Source: Icerya purchasi (Eukaryota > Arthropoda > Insecta > Hemiptera > Monophlebidae). Taken from it: a stretch of 64,000 nucleotides of DNA. Each line of letters opens with the position of its first letter. Position 1 is the first letter of the stretch. Positions 13,099 through 23,829 of this stretch are shown here, piece after piece. The notes beneath the pieces were generated by a model. The model made no database searches. It was not told where the DNA came from and worked only from the letters and a program-made list of their open reading frames with translations. The translations under genes were made by a program, and so were the position numbers. The stretch lies in the NCBI GenBank assembly GCA_039619475.1, contig CM077116.1, positions 252,016,440 to 252,080,439 of the forward strand, read 5' to 3'.

Positions 13099-14170
13099 GG
13101 GGCCGCTAAAAATATTAGTGAGAGCATGAGATAGCTATTCCCCCTACCTTTGATAATATTTCAATCCCTGCTAATTTCCCTGCCTTGCCTAAATATCATC
13201 TGTCACTACAAAAAGAAGACGATAACATTATTCTAGCAGTTCATCTTCCTTTTACGTCAGAATTCCGTCTCAAAAGCACTATTCCAGTTCAAAATCTCCA
13301 AATTCTGTCAATTCGTATATTCCAATGTTACTCTGAAACCAAAGGCTACTGCTCCGTCATTTGTAATTTAAATTTTTCTGTTCCGTCCCATCTTCCTCTA
13401 ACGTCATGAATTCCGAATCGACTTCAATTATGAATAACGTTTTTTTCGATAACTATTCTTCTATTTCTTCTAAAAATGCCTTGACCCTCCACGTTACCAA
13501 CCGTTCTTAATAAATTCAATGTCCCCAATTCGGGGAATAAAGTTTTGTCCATATGCCGAGCTCTTACAATATTAAATATGACGAAATTCATTCTTTGGTC
13601 ACTCTTCTTTCTATTCGCTTTTTATAATTGTTTTATTTCGTTTACGCATCATTTTGTTCCATTTCTATTACGCTAATGCTGTCTGCTTAGTCCTTACATA
13701 GGTATCACATAGCCGCTTTTATTATTTTACACTGTGTGTGCCTTCGGTGTTACTTGCCTCTTTTAACTAACTTGGGTGATAGCATAGGAGGACCCAGACG
13801 CGATGATTGTTTTGAGTGATAAGGCTATCTCTATGTAGTTTTTGGCTCTCTATACCATTCTCCCTTTCGTTTTATCTTATTACCGGTTTCTGTACTTTCC
13901 TTCTCAAAGCTTGATGGTGTTGCTTGTTGCCTTTAATATTACATTAGTTGATAGTATACCACGACCTTGGCGCAATGATTTATCCAAGCGATGGAAACTT
14001 CTTATTCAGATCCATTATTACGTCTGTTATTACATTGGACTATGGAAAGGCCATTGTTTTAGACTTCACATCATCTTTTTCAATTTATTTCCTCCTTAAC
14101 TTTTGCGTTCTTTCCGGCTTTCTCTATACTAACTTTTCGTTTATATTACGCCTGTCACTGAGGATTAACC
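13099..14170. other. T/C-rich stretch between LINE ORF1 and endonuclease remnants
   Basis: No clear frame is readable. The pyrimidine-rich composition matches the flanking LINE remnants, so this is probably the decayed rest of ORF1 and the inter-ORF region. Short open frames at 13185-13409 and 13842-14187 show no recognisable motif. Confidence 0.35.
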
Positions 14171-15440
14171 ATGCCCTGTCAACTTAAGATTCTACAATGG
14201 AACTGGCATAGCATTAAGACCAGAAAAATCTCCTTACAATTTTGGACTGATATAATAATTGCCCTGCTTTCTTAAATCTGGGTAAAAAAACTCTTCTGAC
14301 GTAAACTTCCGTGGTTCCTCCCCCATCAGTTCCATCCGTAGCGATGTTTACGGTAAGCAGCTATTTTAGTAAGGAATGATATTCGTCTTCAAACCAAATG
14401 AGGTCTAACCTTTGTTTCCTCCTAATTCTCCTTATAATCTCGGTTTCTAACTATTCTTCCAGACTCTTTAATAACATTTCTGCTTATATTCCTCCGAATT
14501 ACGATTTACGCAATTTTCCTCTTCAAACTTTTATCAATTCTCTTTCCTTTCTTTCCATCGTAAATGGTGATTGGAACGCCAATTTCTCTTTGTGGGCTTT
14601 CCCCAGTTACAATAATAATGGGACATGATCTTGGAGAATTTTATCCTTCAAAATAATCTATCCCTTCTTAATGCTGGTTCATGTATCAGAAGTCATTCCT
14701 CTTTGAGTTCTATTGATCTATCTCCTACCTCTTCTAACCGTTGCCTCAGACTTGTTCATGGTGTAGTTTGGATGACATCTTTGAAAGTGATTATGTTTCT
14801 ATTATCATTCCTTTGAACGAAGTTCCCTCTTCGTCATCCTTTACTTTTCTGTATGCTCCAAAATGGATAGGTCCCTTTCCAAAGTTGATTGGCTTAATTT
14901 CCGATCCTTCGTTGGTTTCTCACTCGCTTCAATTCCTGTAGACCCGAATGATTTTTCCCAACTTGATTTCTTCATGAATTTTATTTCTTTTGCCTTAACT
15001 CTTCTTCTACCCGTGCCTGTATTTTAGCTCGTAAAAAAGTTAAATCGTCTTTCTTTCTGTGGTAGAGTCAAGGCTATATTCAGATCTTTTCACTCTTGTT
15101 CAACTCTCAGCAAAACTTTCTTTCTCATAAAAGAGCCAATGCCAGACCCAGATTTATTCTTAAAATAGTTTAAAAAAAGGCATGGCAAATCTTCTGTTTC
15201 TCTTTTTTTCATGCTCTATTCCCGTTTCTCAAATTTGGAGGGTAGTGAAGGCTTAAATCTTCTCTATCCTGGCGTCTATTTAACTATAGTCCCTTCCTGA
15301 TAAATTAATCTATTTTATTGATTCTTTAGCTCCCTGTTACATTCCTAGCTTTAATGAGTCATATCGCATTCCGTTTTCCTTCGCTTCCTCGTACTTTTTA
15401 GTCACTCCTTTTGCCTTCATGAAATTAGAATTTCTGGAAA
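14171..15440 (+). pseudogene. LINE ORF2 5' part: APE-type endonuclease remnant
   Basis: The reading starts MPCQLKILQWNWHSIKTRK, which corresponds to the ORF2 start 'lkilqWNc.Si..k' of jockey/I-type LINEs. Further on are AYIPPNYDL; then NGDWNANFSLW, equivalent to the 'GDfNah...W' catalytic block; then NNLSLLNAGS with a displaced S-x-IDLS; then ESDYVSII, equivalent to the 'gSDH.pi' block. Near 15340-15430 is LAPCYIPSFNESYR, resembling the linker before the reverse transcriptase. Several frameshifts and stops occur, and some catalytic residues are replaced (SDH to SDY). The RT domain is absent, and the element stops near 15440. Residue-level family resemblance is clear; activity is impossible. 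Confidence 0.75.
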
Positions 15441-15755
15441 TTGCTGAGTGATATGCCTCTTAAACAACACTAACGCCTTAATTAGAGTTTCGGTACACTA
15501 AATTGTCATTGCAATCAATATTAAAAACCGCATTAAATATTCATTACGTTTCCAATACTGGGATTATAGAAAACGAGTGACTGAGTGATTACACTTATTA
15601 AACTGCTTCTAGGTATTGTAATTTCAGTTTAGTGCCTACTCCAAAAAGTTATTTTATAAGACTTACCATAATATAGGAGAGTATATTATCGAATAATTGT
15701 TTTTTAATTTTGAATGTATTTTTATGATAAATCTTCAAGTATAGATATTTAAATA

Positions 15756-15760
15756 TACGA

Positions 15761-15828
<68 letters not shown>

Positions 15829-15832
15829 GTAT
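15756..15832 (+). repeat. (AT)n microsatellite with GTAT run
   Basis: About 30 AT units followed by four TATG units. It forms the left border of the repeat cluster that follows. Confidence 0.95.
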
Positions 15833-15937
15833 ATATAACTCGGCCATTTTGGCCTCGCAAGGGGCTGTGCCCCTTGACCCCTCTTGCTTACATTTCTGTC
15901 TCTTTTTCTTCTATACTTTGTATAAAATGATCAAAAT

Positions 15938-16239
15938 TTACAACGTAATTCTTACTGGCATCAACACACATAAAAAATAACATAACCACAAAAATACTAT
16001 TCTAACATTTAACTTCCGTTATATAAAATTAAGACATTTTTTCGTTACATTTATCGTTACATATTTCGTTACATAAAATTGTGACATTTTTTAAATAGCA
16101 ATAACAAAAATCCTTACAAAATATAACAAACGTTATATAAAATTGGGACATTTTTTTGGGACATATTTTGGGACATTTAGCGTTACATAAAATTGGGACA
16201 TTTTTTCGAATGGGGGGTAGCCTAAGAATTACGTTGTAA
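15938..16239. mobile_element. MITE-like unit with perfect 17-bp inverted ends
   Basis: TTACAACGTAATTCTTA at 15938-15954 is exactly reverse-complemented at 16223-16239. The interior holds degenerate direct repeats of a CGTTACATAAAATTGGGACA-like unit (about 16018-16206). No coding capacity. The target-site duplication is not clear, so the outer borders could lie a little further out, near the (AT)n runs. Confidence 0.5.
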
Positions 16240-16242
16240 TTA

Positions 16243-16274
<32 letters not shown>

Positions 16275-17665
16275 GCTGACCCAGCGAACTTCGTACCGCC
16301 ACAGAAATAATAAATTTTGTGTTAACTTATTAGCTGAATTAAATTTAGTTTTTATTAATACTCAGAATGAATTAAGTTCAATAAATGTGCAAAAACCAAA
16401 AAAACAAATATTTTAATTACATTGAAGTGAATATAATTCACGTGGCAGCAAGGTATTGTTCACCTTAGTAACAAAAATCAGTTTAAATTTATATTAAAAA
16501 TTTAAAGTAAATACTCAATTTATATACTTTTTAATAAAGTGTGTACTCTATGCAGTTAGCTGATGATGGGCTATACACGAAAGTACGTGTTTCTAATGAT
16601 CTTCAATTTCTTAAAGTAAATTTATACCGGTTTTTAAGATTCCGTACACGCTATAAAATACGGAATCTCAATAAGATAGTTTAGAAACGACAAAAATATT
16701 TATTTCTACGATAGTTCGGAAACGGTTTGACTTATCGCAATTGGATCATGAATTACAATTAAACTTCTATCTGTGACAATTTACAACTTTAAACTGAGTG
16801 ATTATCCTGGGCGGCAAAAAACCGTTTAGAATATATTATATGGAAGACCTCAAAAATACCCTTAAAAAAATTGTAATTCGTCACCAGATAACTCTTTAAA
16901 AGCGAAATTCAACATATAAAACAAAATACAGGAGCCCTTTTATGAAATTCAAAAATGACGGATAAAAAATTATTTAAACCCTCCTTTTGGGCCAAAAATG
17001 GCAAAAAAAAAATGAATTTTCTTCATAAATTCGTCTTAAATCCGAAAATTTCAATTTTTTTTTGAATAAGTTGTAACAATCTGGACCGTTTTGATGAAAA
17101 TTTTTATAAAAAAAGCTATTACAATACCTGACGTCATAACGTGTACAGTTACCACAATTCGACCTTTCGATTGCATGTGAGCATGTGTATACTATGAGCT
17201 AAGTTGAATATAGAAGCTATGTTGAATAGAAACTAAAAAACATGTTTTAATTAAAGGCTAAAAAAGTTAAAACTCAAGCTATTTTCATACCAGGTATATT
17301 TTTCAATAACGCAAAAAGTGAAGTAACAGAAGCGGTGTATTTACTTATCCCAGAAATTAATAAAATAACCATAGTAATCATTTTATTTAAATTTTTAGGT
17401 TTGGTTTATTTTGACCGTGGTAATCATTTTATTTATAATTTTATAAAAATTAATTTTTTGTTAATTTTTTTTTATTCGTCCCGTATACATTTCTGTGTCC
17501 CTGGCCTCATCTCAACTATTTAAAATCCTCATATTTCGTGTAGTGGACCGAATTGTGAATCTAAACCATTCTTGAATCCACTTGAACACACACAAAAAAT
17601 TTCATCAAAATCAGTCCAGCCGTTTAGGAGGAGTTCAGTCACAAACACACGCACAGAAGAATTAT
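16275..17665 (+). repeat. Microsatellite-bounded dispersed repeat of unknown class
   Basis: It starts right after (TA)n with CTGACCCAGCGAACTTCGTA and ends with CATCAAAATCAGTCCAGCCG, TTTAGGAGGAGTTCAGTCAC and then a TATATA run. From memory, this pair of end motifs resembles non-autonomous repeats common in insect genomes that sit inside AT microsatellites. I cannot assign a class (Helitron-like, SINE-like or other) from the sequence. No protein is readable inside. Confidence 0.45.
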
Positions 17666-17683
17666 ATATATAAAGATATATAT

Positions 17684-18551
17684 TGTAACGGTATCGTTAG
17701 TTACTTATGCCCGCAGGGATGCCAACCACGAGGTTTTAGTCTCGTGGATTTTATTTAATTAAGGATTATTTTATTTTATTATTTACGAATGACAATGATT
17801 AGAATAATTTAACTTTTGAATTTTAAAAACAATATATTACATAAACGGGACACCTATCTTTCGTTACCGGTCGACCGCTGAAAAAACACAATATTAATTT
17901 ACGAATACGATGACAACAAAAGATTATGTACAAATAATAATAAAAATGAAAGTTTAAATTCTACGTAACACTGTTGCCGGGGCTGATCCGTGAATTGGTG
18001 GTTTGTTGATCGGTTGGTGAGTTCGAATAATCGGGCCTTTATATTGGTGTTCCGCGATTCGTTAAATTTTACCGAACTTGACAATTTTGATAATTGACGA
18101 TTTCAGGTCACTGTTATAAACGAGACTGAACACTTTGTCGCATGATGGTTAAATTTCGGTTCTTCAAGAAGACTTTTTTAAGAGGTAAAACGCCACTGTT
18201 CAAAGATATAACCCAAACTGACCAAAGGTAAAAACGCAACTTGACTCCAAGATACAAACGGAAACTGATTCAAAGGTAAACCGTAAACTGACTGATTTTC
18301 TTAAAAAATCCTTTTTCTGTCCCTTTTAAATTTCTCCCGCCTTTCCGTCTGTGACCGCTGGAGCTGACCGAATCAGGTAAATCATTTCTTCCTCGATGGT
18401 CGGTGATTGGTTACACCAACCGACAACAGTTTCAGGCACACGCACATTCGCACTCGCACCATTTATTCTAAATTATGTTTATTTTCGTATTATTTTATTT
18501 TTATTTTATTTTCTCCGCCTTTTATTGGTCTCATGTAATGGACACATTACA
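17684..18551. mobile_element. Solo-LTR-like insertion (868 bp)
   Basis: It begins TGTAACGGTATC and ends GGACACATTACA, i.e. TG...CA with short imperfect inverted ends. It is flanked by ATAT on both sides (17680-17683 and 18552-18555), consistent with a 4-bp duplication, although in AT-rich DNA this is weak. The interior has no open frame of note, and degenerate AAAGGTAAAN-type repeats occur near 18180-18300. The length fits a solo LTR of a Ty3- or BEL-type element. No internal region or second LTR is in the window. Confidence 0.45.
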
Positions 18552-18949
18552 ATATGTGTATATACATATATATACTTGTATAAATGCGAAAATCTGGAAA
18601 AATTTGAAAGTCACAGCAATTATAACGATACTATGTACTAATGCCATCTAAAAATGCATTTAAAAATTCAAATTTTTTAGAGGTGAAAAAAGGGAAAAAG
18701 TCAAAAAATCGCTTCTTAAAAAACTAATATTTACGCTACAGCCGAAACCATTTACACCAGATAATTGAAATTTTATATGAACATCACTTATGTACTCTAT
18801 GGAGCGATGGTGCCACCGTTGCATATTAGAAGAATAGCTTTAGCTGATAAATTTTGAATTAAATACTGTATTTTTTTAAATCGCCCGCTAATAGTTAACG
18901 GGCTGGTTCTGCACAAAAAATGGAGATTTATCGATAAAAAAAATTTCTC
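18552..18949. other. Unrecognised AT-rich spacer
   Basis: Short (TATA)n followed by AT-rich sequence. Nothing recognised. It may be the continuation of the repeat at 16275-17665 beyond the LTR-like insertion. Confidence 0.3.
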
Positions 18950-19272
18950 TTTTGATTAAAAGAATTAACAAATATATTAAATATAACACTGCCTTAATTC
19001 CCGTTTTTCCTTCCATGTACTTCAATCTTCCGTATGATATTAACTTAATCAATATTGACATTAATATTCACTCGTTTCAAGAATTAAGTAAACTTAATTT
19101 ACTTCCCGGCGCAATGTATTATCATTTCTTAAGTATTATGGAATTCCCCATTACGTGCAGATCTTCACGGACCGTGCCGAATTTCCAGGTATCAATCAAG
19201 AAGTGGGTGCTGCGTTCCACATCGCAAATATTTTTACGCAGAGGTTTAAGCTGCCTTCCGAGGCTTCGGTAT
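18950..19272 (+). pseudogene. LINE RNase H domain, 5' half, split by an LTR
   Basis: The plus strand reads FNLPYDINLINIDINIHSF, then YVQIFTDRAEFPGINQEVGA, AAFHIANIFTQRFKLPSEAS. This matches the start of the RNase H domain of I/LOA/R1-type LINE ORF2: the first catalytic Asp sits in 'iFTDgS', followed by GaAf and the 'rfrLp.eaSVf' strand. A frameshift lies near 19140. The frame stops making sense exactly at 19272, where the LTR-like insertion begins, and resumes at 20157. Confidence 0.8.
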
Positions 19273-20152
19273 TGTTACAATTCGTGGATTTTCGTCTGAT
19301 CCCTGTTACAGGAAGCCAAGGTTGTTATGATTCGAGGACTTTCCCGTCCCTTTTACTGAAACCTAATGTTACGATTTGACTTTTTTACTGTTCTTTATTT
19401 GCGGGCGCCAGTGGTAAATTACGGACTACCACGACCGAATTAACTCTGCCAAGCAGAGCGTCAGGCTTTTGCGAAAGAAATTTGCCGACAAAGATAAAAA
19501 AAATAATAATAAGGCCGTTCTTTTTTTGAACATACGTGTATATAGTCACAAATATAACATAACAACAAAAAAAATAATACCACCGCGTAACAAAAAGAAA
19601 AACTCATTCGGTGAGGACTAGAAAAATAAACGTTGCATTCGCGGCGCTGACTTCGACTAGATTTTTAATATTTATCGAAGCGGTAACTCGACCGCACAAC
19701 TAGATTTAACATATATGACGAACGACTAGATTAACGAACCTTTTGACTATTGTTATGACGACTCGTTTCGTGCTCAATCAAACGGTAACTAACGGTACAA
19801 ATTCGCTCGATAATAATTAAACAAAACTAACGGTACATTGCCGAAATCCTTATCACTTAAGATGGCATAGCCGTTATAACACTCATCTCACACGGCTCGC
19901 GCGGCCGACAGGCACTATCCTGCTGTCGCGGACCACACATACCAGGTCACTTACACAACCCCTAACACTACCCGAAATTCGACGAGAATCGGAAATTACC
20001 TATTCGGTCGTGTAAATATCCCGGCCGTATTCTCCGCCGACAACGAACAATACGATGATGCCGAGAGATCGAAAATTAATGATTTTAATCGGAGAATAAT
20101 TTCTAGCTCGACATCATCGCTAGATAGCGCCGTAAATACCGAATCCGTATCA
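19273..20152. mobile_element. Solo-LTR-like insertion (880 bp) inside LINE RNase H
   Basis: The insert begins TGTTACAATTCG and ends CGAATCCGTATCA, whose reverse complement is TGATACGGATTCG. Together these give TG...CA with matching inverted ends. GTAT at 19269-19272 is repeated at 20153-20156. Removing the insert plus one GTAT joins the flanking LINE coding sequence in frame across the conserved E-A-S-V-F-T-A-E block. That is strong evidence for the borders. Length and TG...CA ends fit a solo LTR of a Ty3- or BEL-type element. No internal genes are present. Confidence 0.8.
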
Positions 20153-20156
20153 GTAT

Positions 20157-20720
20157 TTACGGCGGAGCTCTTGGCTATTGAAAAGGCCTGTGAATATATT
20201 TTAAATGTCTTCCATTCCAATGGGAATTTTGCTATATGCTCGGATAGTCTTAGCTCCCTTTTGGCTATTAAGGGTTGTCATTTTAATCATAAAAGTCACC
20301 CACTAGTATTGGAAATCAGGAACAAATGTTTGAGTATTGCACAGCTTGGTGGAATTATCAAGTTTTGATGGTTACCTAGTCACCGCGGTATTCTTCTTCT
20401 TAATGATAGTGTTGATGCGGTAGCTAAAAGCGCTAGTATATCTGGAGATATATCCTATCTACTGACGTAGTGGAGAAAATTAAAGGGGATAATGGAGCGG
20501 ATTGGCGAGCTTTTATAGATTCTTGTTCTAGTATTGGTAGAACGTATAGGGTTATTCAACCATCTTTGCCTTCTTTGCCCTGAGTTTGTCCACATCTCGT
20601 CTTTAGTTCCGCCTGGTACAATTCGTAGATTTGTTACAGTTACTTGCAGGCTGCGTTCAGGTCATTCTAGAGTGTCGCGAAACTTTTCTATAGTAGGTCC
20701 TCCATAACGAAATTGTGACA
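20157..20720 (+). pseudogene. LINE RNase H domain, 3' half, and C-terminus
   Basis: Continuing after the LTR the frame reads TAELLAIEKACEYILNVF (the catalytic Glu in 'AEl.AI..A'), then FAICSDSLSSLLAIKG (the 'DS.SaL.al' catalytic Asp), SHPLVLEIRNKCL and WLPSHRGILLLNDSVDAVAK (the 'WvPsH.GI.gNe.AD..AK' block). Next come PPGTIRRFVTVTCRLRSGHS-like residues of the C-terminal 'RlR.GH' segment. There is an in-frame stop before the W-x-PSH block, and frameshifts follow. A T-rich run follows from about 20757. Confidence 0.85.
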
Positions 20721-20877
20721 ATCATACGAGTATCAGTTTTAGAAAGGACATTAATCTTTTTTTTCTTTTTTTTTTTAAGTTGTGGTTGGTTTAAGCATGG
20801 TAGAATCACCCTAATTGTGATGAATTAGTGGCTATTGGAATATATCTGCCATACTGTTCACATTCATTGCTATATAC

Positions 20878-21120
20878 CAGGGTTTCTCAAAGTGGGGTAC
20901 GCGAACCCCTAGCTGACGCTTTTCGGAGTGGTGATGGTTCAAATCACTCCGCCAGAGGTGATGACAACATTTGTTCGTTACGTGACGTCTTTCGGAGTTG
21001 AGATATATTCAATCATGTCGGAGTTATATCCGACTATGTCCGAACGCGGATATACATATATATTTCTGCGGATATGTCCGGAGTTACCCATGTGCCGCGT
21101 GATTACCGATTAGTCAAGTT
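20878..21120 (+). mobile_element. hAT-like terminal fragment
   Basis: CAGGGTTTCTCAAAGTGGGG at 20878 followed by TACGCGAACCCC is the kind of terminus seen in hAT elements. A related GTTCGCGTACCCCAG lies far away at about 37801-37815. The AATCACTCCGCCAGAGGTGA segment (20942-20961) recurs in altered form inside the hAT nest (about 56667-56687). No matching right end or duplication was found nearby, so the extent is uncertain. Confidence 0.35.
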
Positions 21121-21550
21121 CCTGAATGCTGACGATGAAAATGTAGTGCGTTTAGAAGTAAAATTTTCGCTTGTTGTAATTTCTTAAAATACTCGTATAT
21201 AAAATTTGAAATCGCGTCTGCTGATCGGGTTGAATTTACACATCCGTTACACCCTTATGTATCTGTCCTTCTTAGCCTTGCAGTTTTCTGATCTTTTTAC
21301 CCCCCCCCCCCCCCCGCATGTCTCTTTTCTTCTAGCTGTAGTTAGCGTCAGATTTATTGATGTACCCCTCGCCTACTTTCGTAATGCTCTGCACAAAAGT
21401 TGAACGAATACATCGTCAAAGGATGTTTTACAAATACGAATGCGTACTTAATGTTTTTTTCATTTACTCTCCGATCACCATATAAACATTTGTTGTTGTT
21501 GTTTAATGTATAGTGTATAATTTACATCGCTTATTGTATTGCTGTTACAG

Positions 21551-21672
21551 AGTTTATACAAGGAGTCTCACAGTTCAGTGTCAAAGGAGATAAAGAATCA
21601 AAGTTGCGATTTGCTTTTCGAATTTACGATATGGACAACGACGGATATATATCGAACGGAGAATTATTTCAA
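21551..21672 (+). CDS. CanB: Calcineurin subunit B, internal exon with EF-hand 3
   Basis: Calcineurin B is the Ca2+-binding regulatory subunit of the Ca2+/calmodulin-dependent phosphatase calcineurin in the cytoplasm. This exon follows a TTACAG acceptor, completes a split Glu codon (two bases, AG) and reads [20 protein letters not shown], then the EF-hand 3 loop [12 protein letters not shown] with all Ca2+ ligands (D-x-D-x-D-G-x-I-x-x-x-E), ending ...LFQ before the donor GTACGG. The 40 full codons match the calcineurin B family almost residue for residue, with insect-like details (FIQGVSQ, DMDNDG). The upstream exons, carrying the myristoylated N-terminus and EF-hands 1-2, were not found in 1-21550. 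The frame joins in phase 0 to the exon at 38089. Confidence 0.95.
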
Positions 21673-22337
21673 GTACGGTAGACTAGCGTTAATGTTATTT
21701 TTCTTACAAAAAACCGTGGAGACTATATTCGTGTTTCATATACTCAGTGACAGAACATACAAATATAGTCATCAGCGTGCTAGAGCATTTTCAATTCGTT
21801 GTTTTTCTTCTTTAATGAATGATGGCATCCTAAAGACGCAAATGCGCATTTAAAAAAGTCTTCCCTTCAAGATTTTTCTTAAATCATCGAAATACCGCCA
21901 TAGTTGAGGGTTTCGCAACTTTTATCATGAAGTGTTTTTTTCACTGCACATGCTTGTACGGTATCCGAAATATCCTCTCCTCCATATTTTATACCACTCT
22001 CGGCACCTTCTGCGTCGTACTTCTGAACATGTACTAACTCGGCTGAGCCTTTGGCTGCTGTATTATATCACAATTTTACGGTGGCCCATACTTGTCCGAA
22101 CATAGTACGGTATAAAATTGGTGTAAATATTTACCCATAGCGTCATCTTGATACACCGCCTAATACGGTCCATCACTTTTAATCTGCAACTATTTCTGTT
22201 GGTCAGTTGTGTTCGTAGTTGACTTCCTTCGCTAAAATTATTCTATGTACCGTCCGCGGATGTAATCTGTCCGTTATGAATTCCATGTTTTGGACTGTAT
22301 CGTGCGATGGTCTTGCCTAGGACCACCGTCTTCTCTT
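21673..22337. other. CanB intron, unrecognised part
   Basis: Follows the splice donor. On the minus strand, about 21900-22050 has a fairly long open stretch (VHVQKYDAEGAESGIKYGG-like) that I cannot assign. Nothing else stands out. Confidence 0.4.
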
Positions 22338-22829
22338 CATCATTCAAAAGATGATCTCTGGCGGCGTCGTTTTCAGACAAATCGTATTGATAAATTAACC
22401 ATTCGATAGATGGTCGGATTAAAATGGGAAAGAAAAAATCATCCGTGCAAAAGCCCGATTGTTTATTTGCTGCTCTCCAATAATGACTACATACAGGTGA
22501 AAGTGTATTAACGCAAAAGAAGAAAAACAAATACTTATCGTAAGCTAGCGAAATTGCTCGTGTCAAATACGCACTGCAACAGTTTCAACGTTCCTGAGGA
22601 CATTTTATTTTATGCAACTGGCACATATACGGACACGTTTCCTTAAAAAAAATGTACATTGTTAAATAGCAACGTAACTTTATACTTAAAGATTTATTTT
22701 AAAACAAGTATACACGTTTTTTAAAGATTTTTCTCATCAATAATTAATTTATAAATAAGCAACTTTCCAATTATAATATGTAATTTTAATTTAAATAAAA
22801 CGTTACAAACTGAAAATTTCACATCACTA
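22338..22829. repeat. Outer left arm of large palindrome
   Basis: This stretch is the near-exact reverse complement of about 26013-26506; over the parts compared by eye I saw almost no differences. Because of this, the same 70-residue open frame (starting MTRAISLAYDKYLFFFFCVN) appears on the minus strand here and on the plus strand at 26271. The arm is interrupted at 22829 by a jockey LINE and continues at 25093. Confidence 0.9.
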
Positions 22830-22860
22830 TTGTTCAAACGAGCACTTGAAAGTCACAATT

Positions 22861-23826
22861 TCAACTATATATCAACGGGGGAACCAACTTATTGGCCAAC
22901 CGATAATTCTTAAGATACCGGATCTTTTAGATTTTTTTATTACAAAAGGAACCGCTAGTTATTATACAGATATAAAAATTCTTCCTTCGATCTCTTTTTA
23001 GATCATTCTTCTATCATTTTAACTTTCGGTGATTCGGTTATATGCAGAGAGGAACAAATACACCACAAAACAGACTGGGAATTATTTAGAGATTATTTGG
23101 ATACAAAGTTAAACTTAAAAAAATTCCTTTAAAAAGACCAATTGACGTCGAGAATGCCATACGGTATCTAACAAACGAAATACAAACAGCAGCTACCTTA
23201 AGCACGCCTGTTCTTAAATGTAAAAAAAGTAATAAAAATTACCCAATATCAGTCCGGAAACTTGTCTTAGAAAAGAGAAAGCTTAGAAAAAGGTGGTTCC
23301 AATCGGGAAACCCTTCGGATACAAAGTTGTTTAATAATAAAATAAGAGAATTAAAAAAACTTTTAGAACAAATCAAAAATAAAACGCTTAATAATTATTT
23401 ACCTAAACTATCACCCTTAGCTCCTTGTGAAGTGTACCAAAAATATTAGGCAACCGAATAAACATATTCCTCCGGTGAAACATGGTAACGGGTCATGGGC
23501 GAAAGATCATAAGCAGAAGTCGAATTTATTGGCTGAGTACCTGGCAACCGTGTTTAAGCTGAACATACAAGCAAACACGGACAGGGAAATACGGTCAGTA
23601 TCTCCTCACGAGGTTGGGTGTCTGCATAAAACGCTGAAAAAGAAGAAAAGCCCAGGTTTTGACTTAATAAGCGCCGAATTATTAAATAAACTTCCGCGGA
23701 AAGCTGTAGTACTGCTCACTTCTATTTCGCGTGCAATATTTTCCGGTACAATGGAAGTTTGCGCAAATCGTAATGATTCCGAAACCTGGTAAAGATCCCT
23801 ACTCTGTAACATTTTAATATTCGATT
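22861..23826 (+). pseudogene. Jockey endonuclease C-terminus and RT N-terminal region, frameshifted
   Basis: Readable pieces: endonuclease end (TGEPTYWPTDN, LLDFFITKGTA, FDLFLDHSSIILTF) and the linker (PLKRPIDVENAIRYLTNEIQ, YPISVRKLVLEKRKLRKRW). These are followed by a 121-codon open piece at 23427-23792, which contains HEVGCLHKTLKKKKSPGFDL and SAELLNKLPRKAV, the 'lk.kKSPG.D.i....lk.lP' block before RT motif 1. At least three frame changes separate the pieces. The order and spacing match jockey ORF2. Confidence 0.8.
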
Positions 23827-23829
23827 TCC

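Noticed and set aside
18180..18310. Possible CanB 5' exon end at GATTCAAAGGTAAA
   Set aside because: The upstream sequence does not read as EF-hand 2. The site is one of several AAAGGTAAA repeats inside an LTR-like insert.
1..21550. CanB 5' exons (EF-hands 1 and 2)
   Set aside because: Looked for the conserved FDADEI, DLDNSG and DGNGEVDFK regions with a donor in the right phase and found none by eye. A translated search would be decisive.
21539..21853. 104-codon open frame overlapping the CanB exon
   Set aside because: It is in a different frame from the conserved calcineurin B reading and runs through the splice donor into intron.
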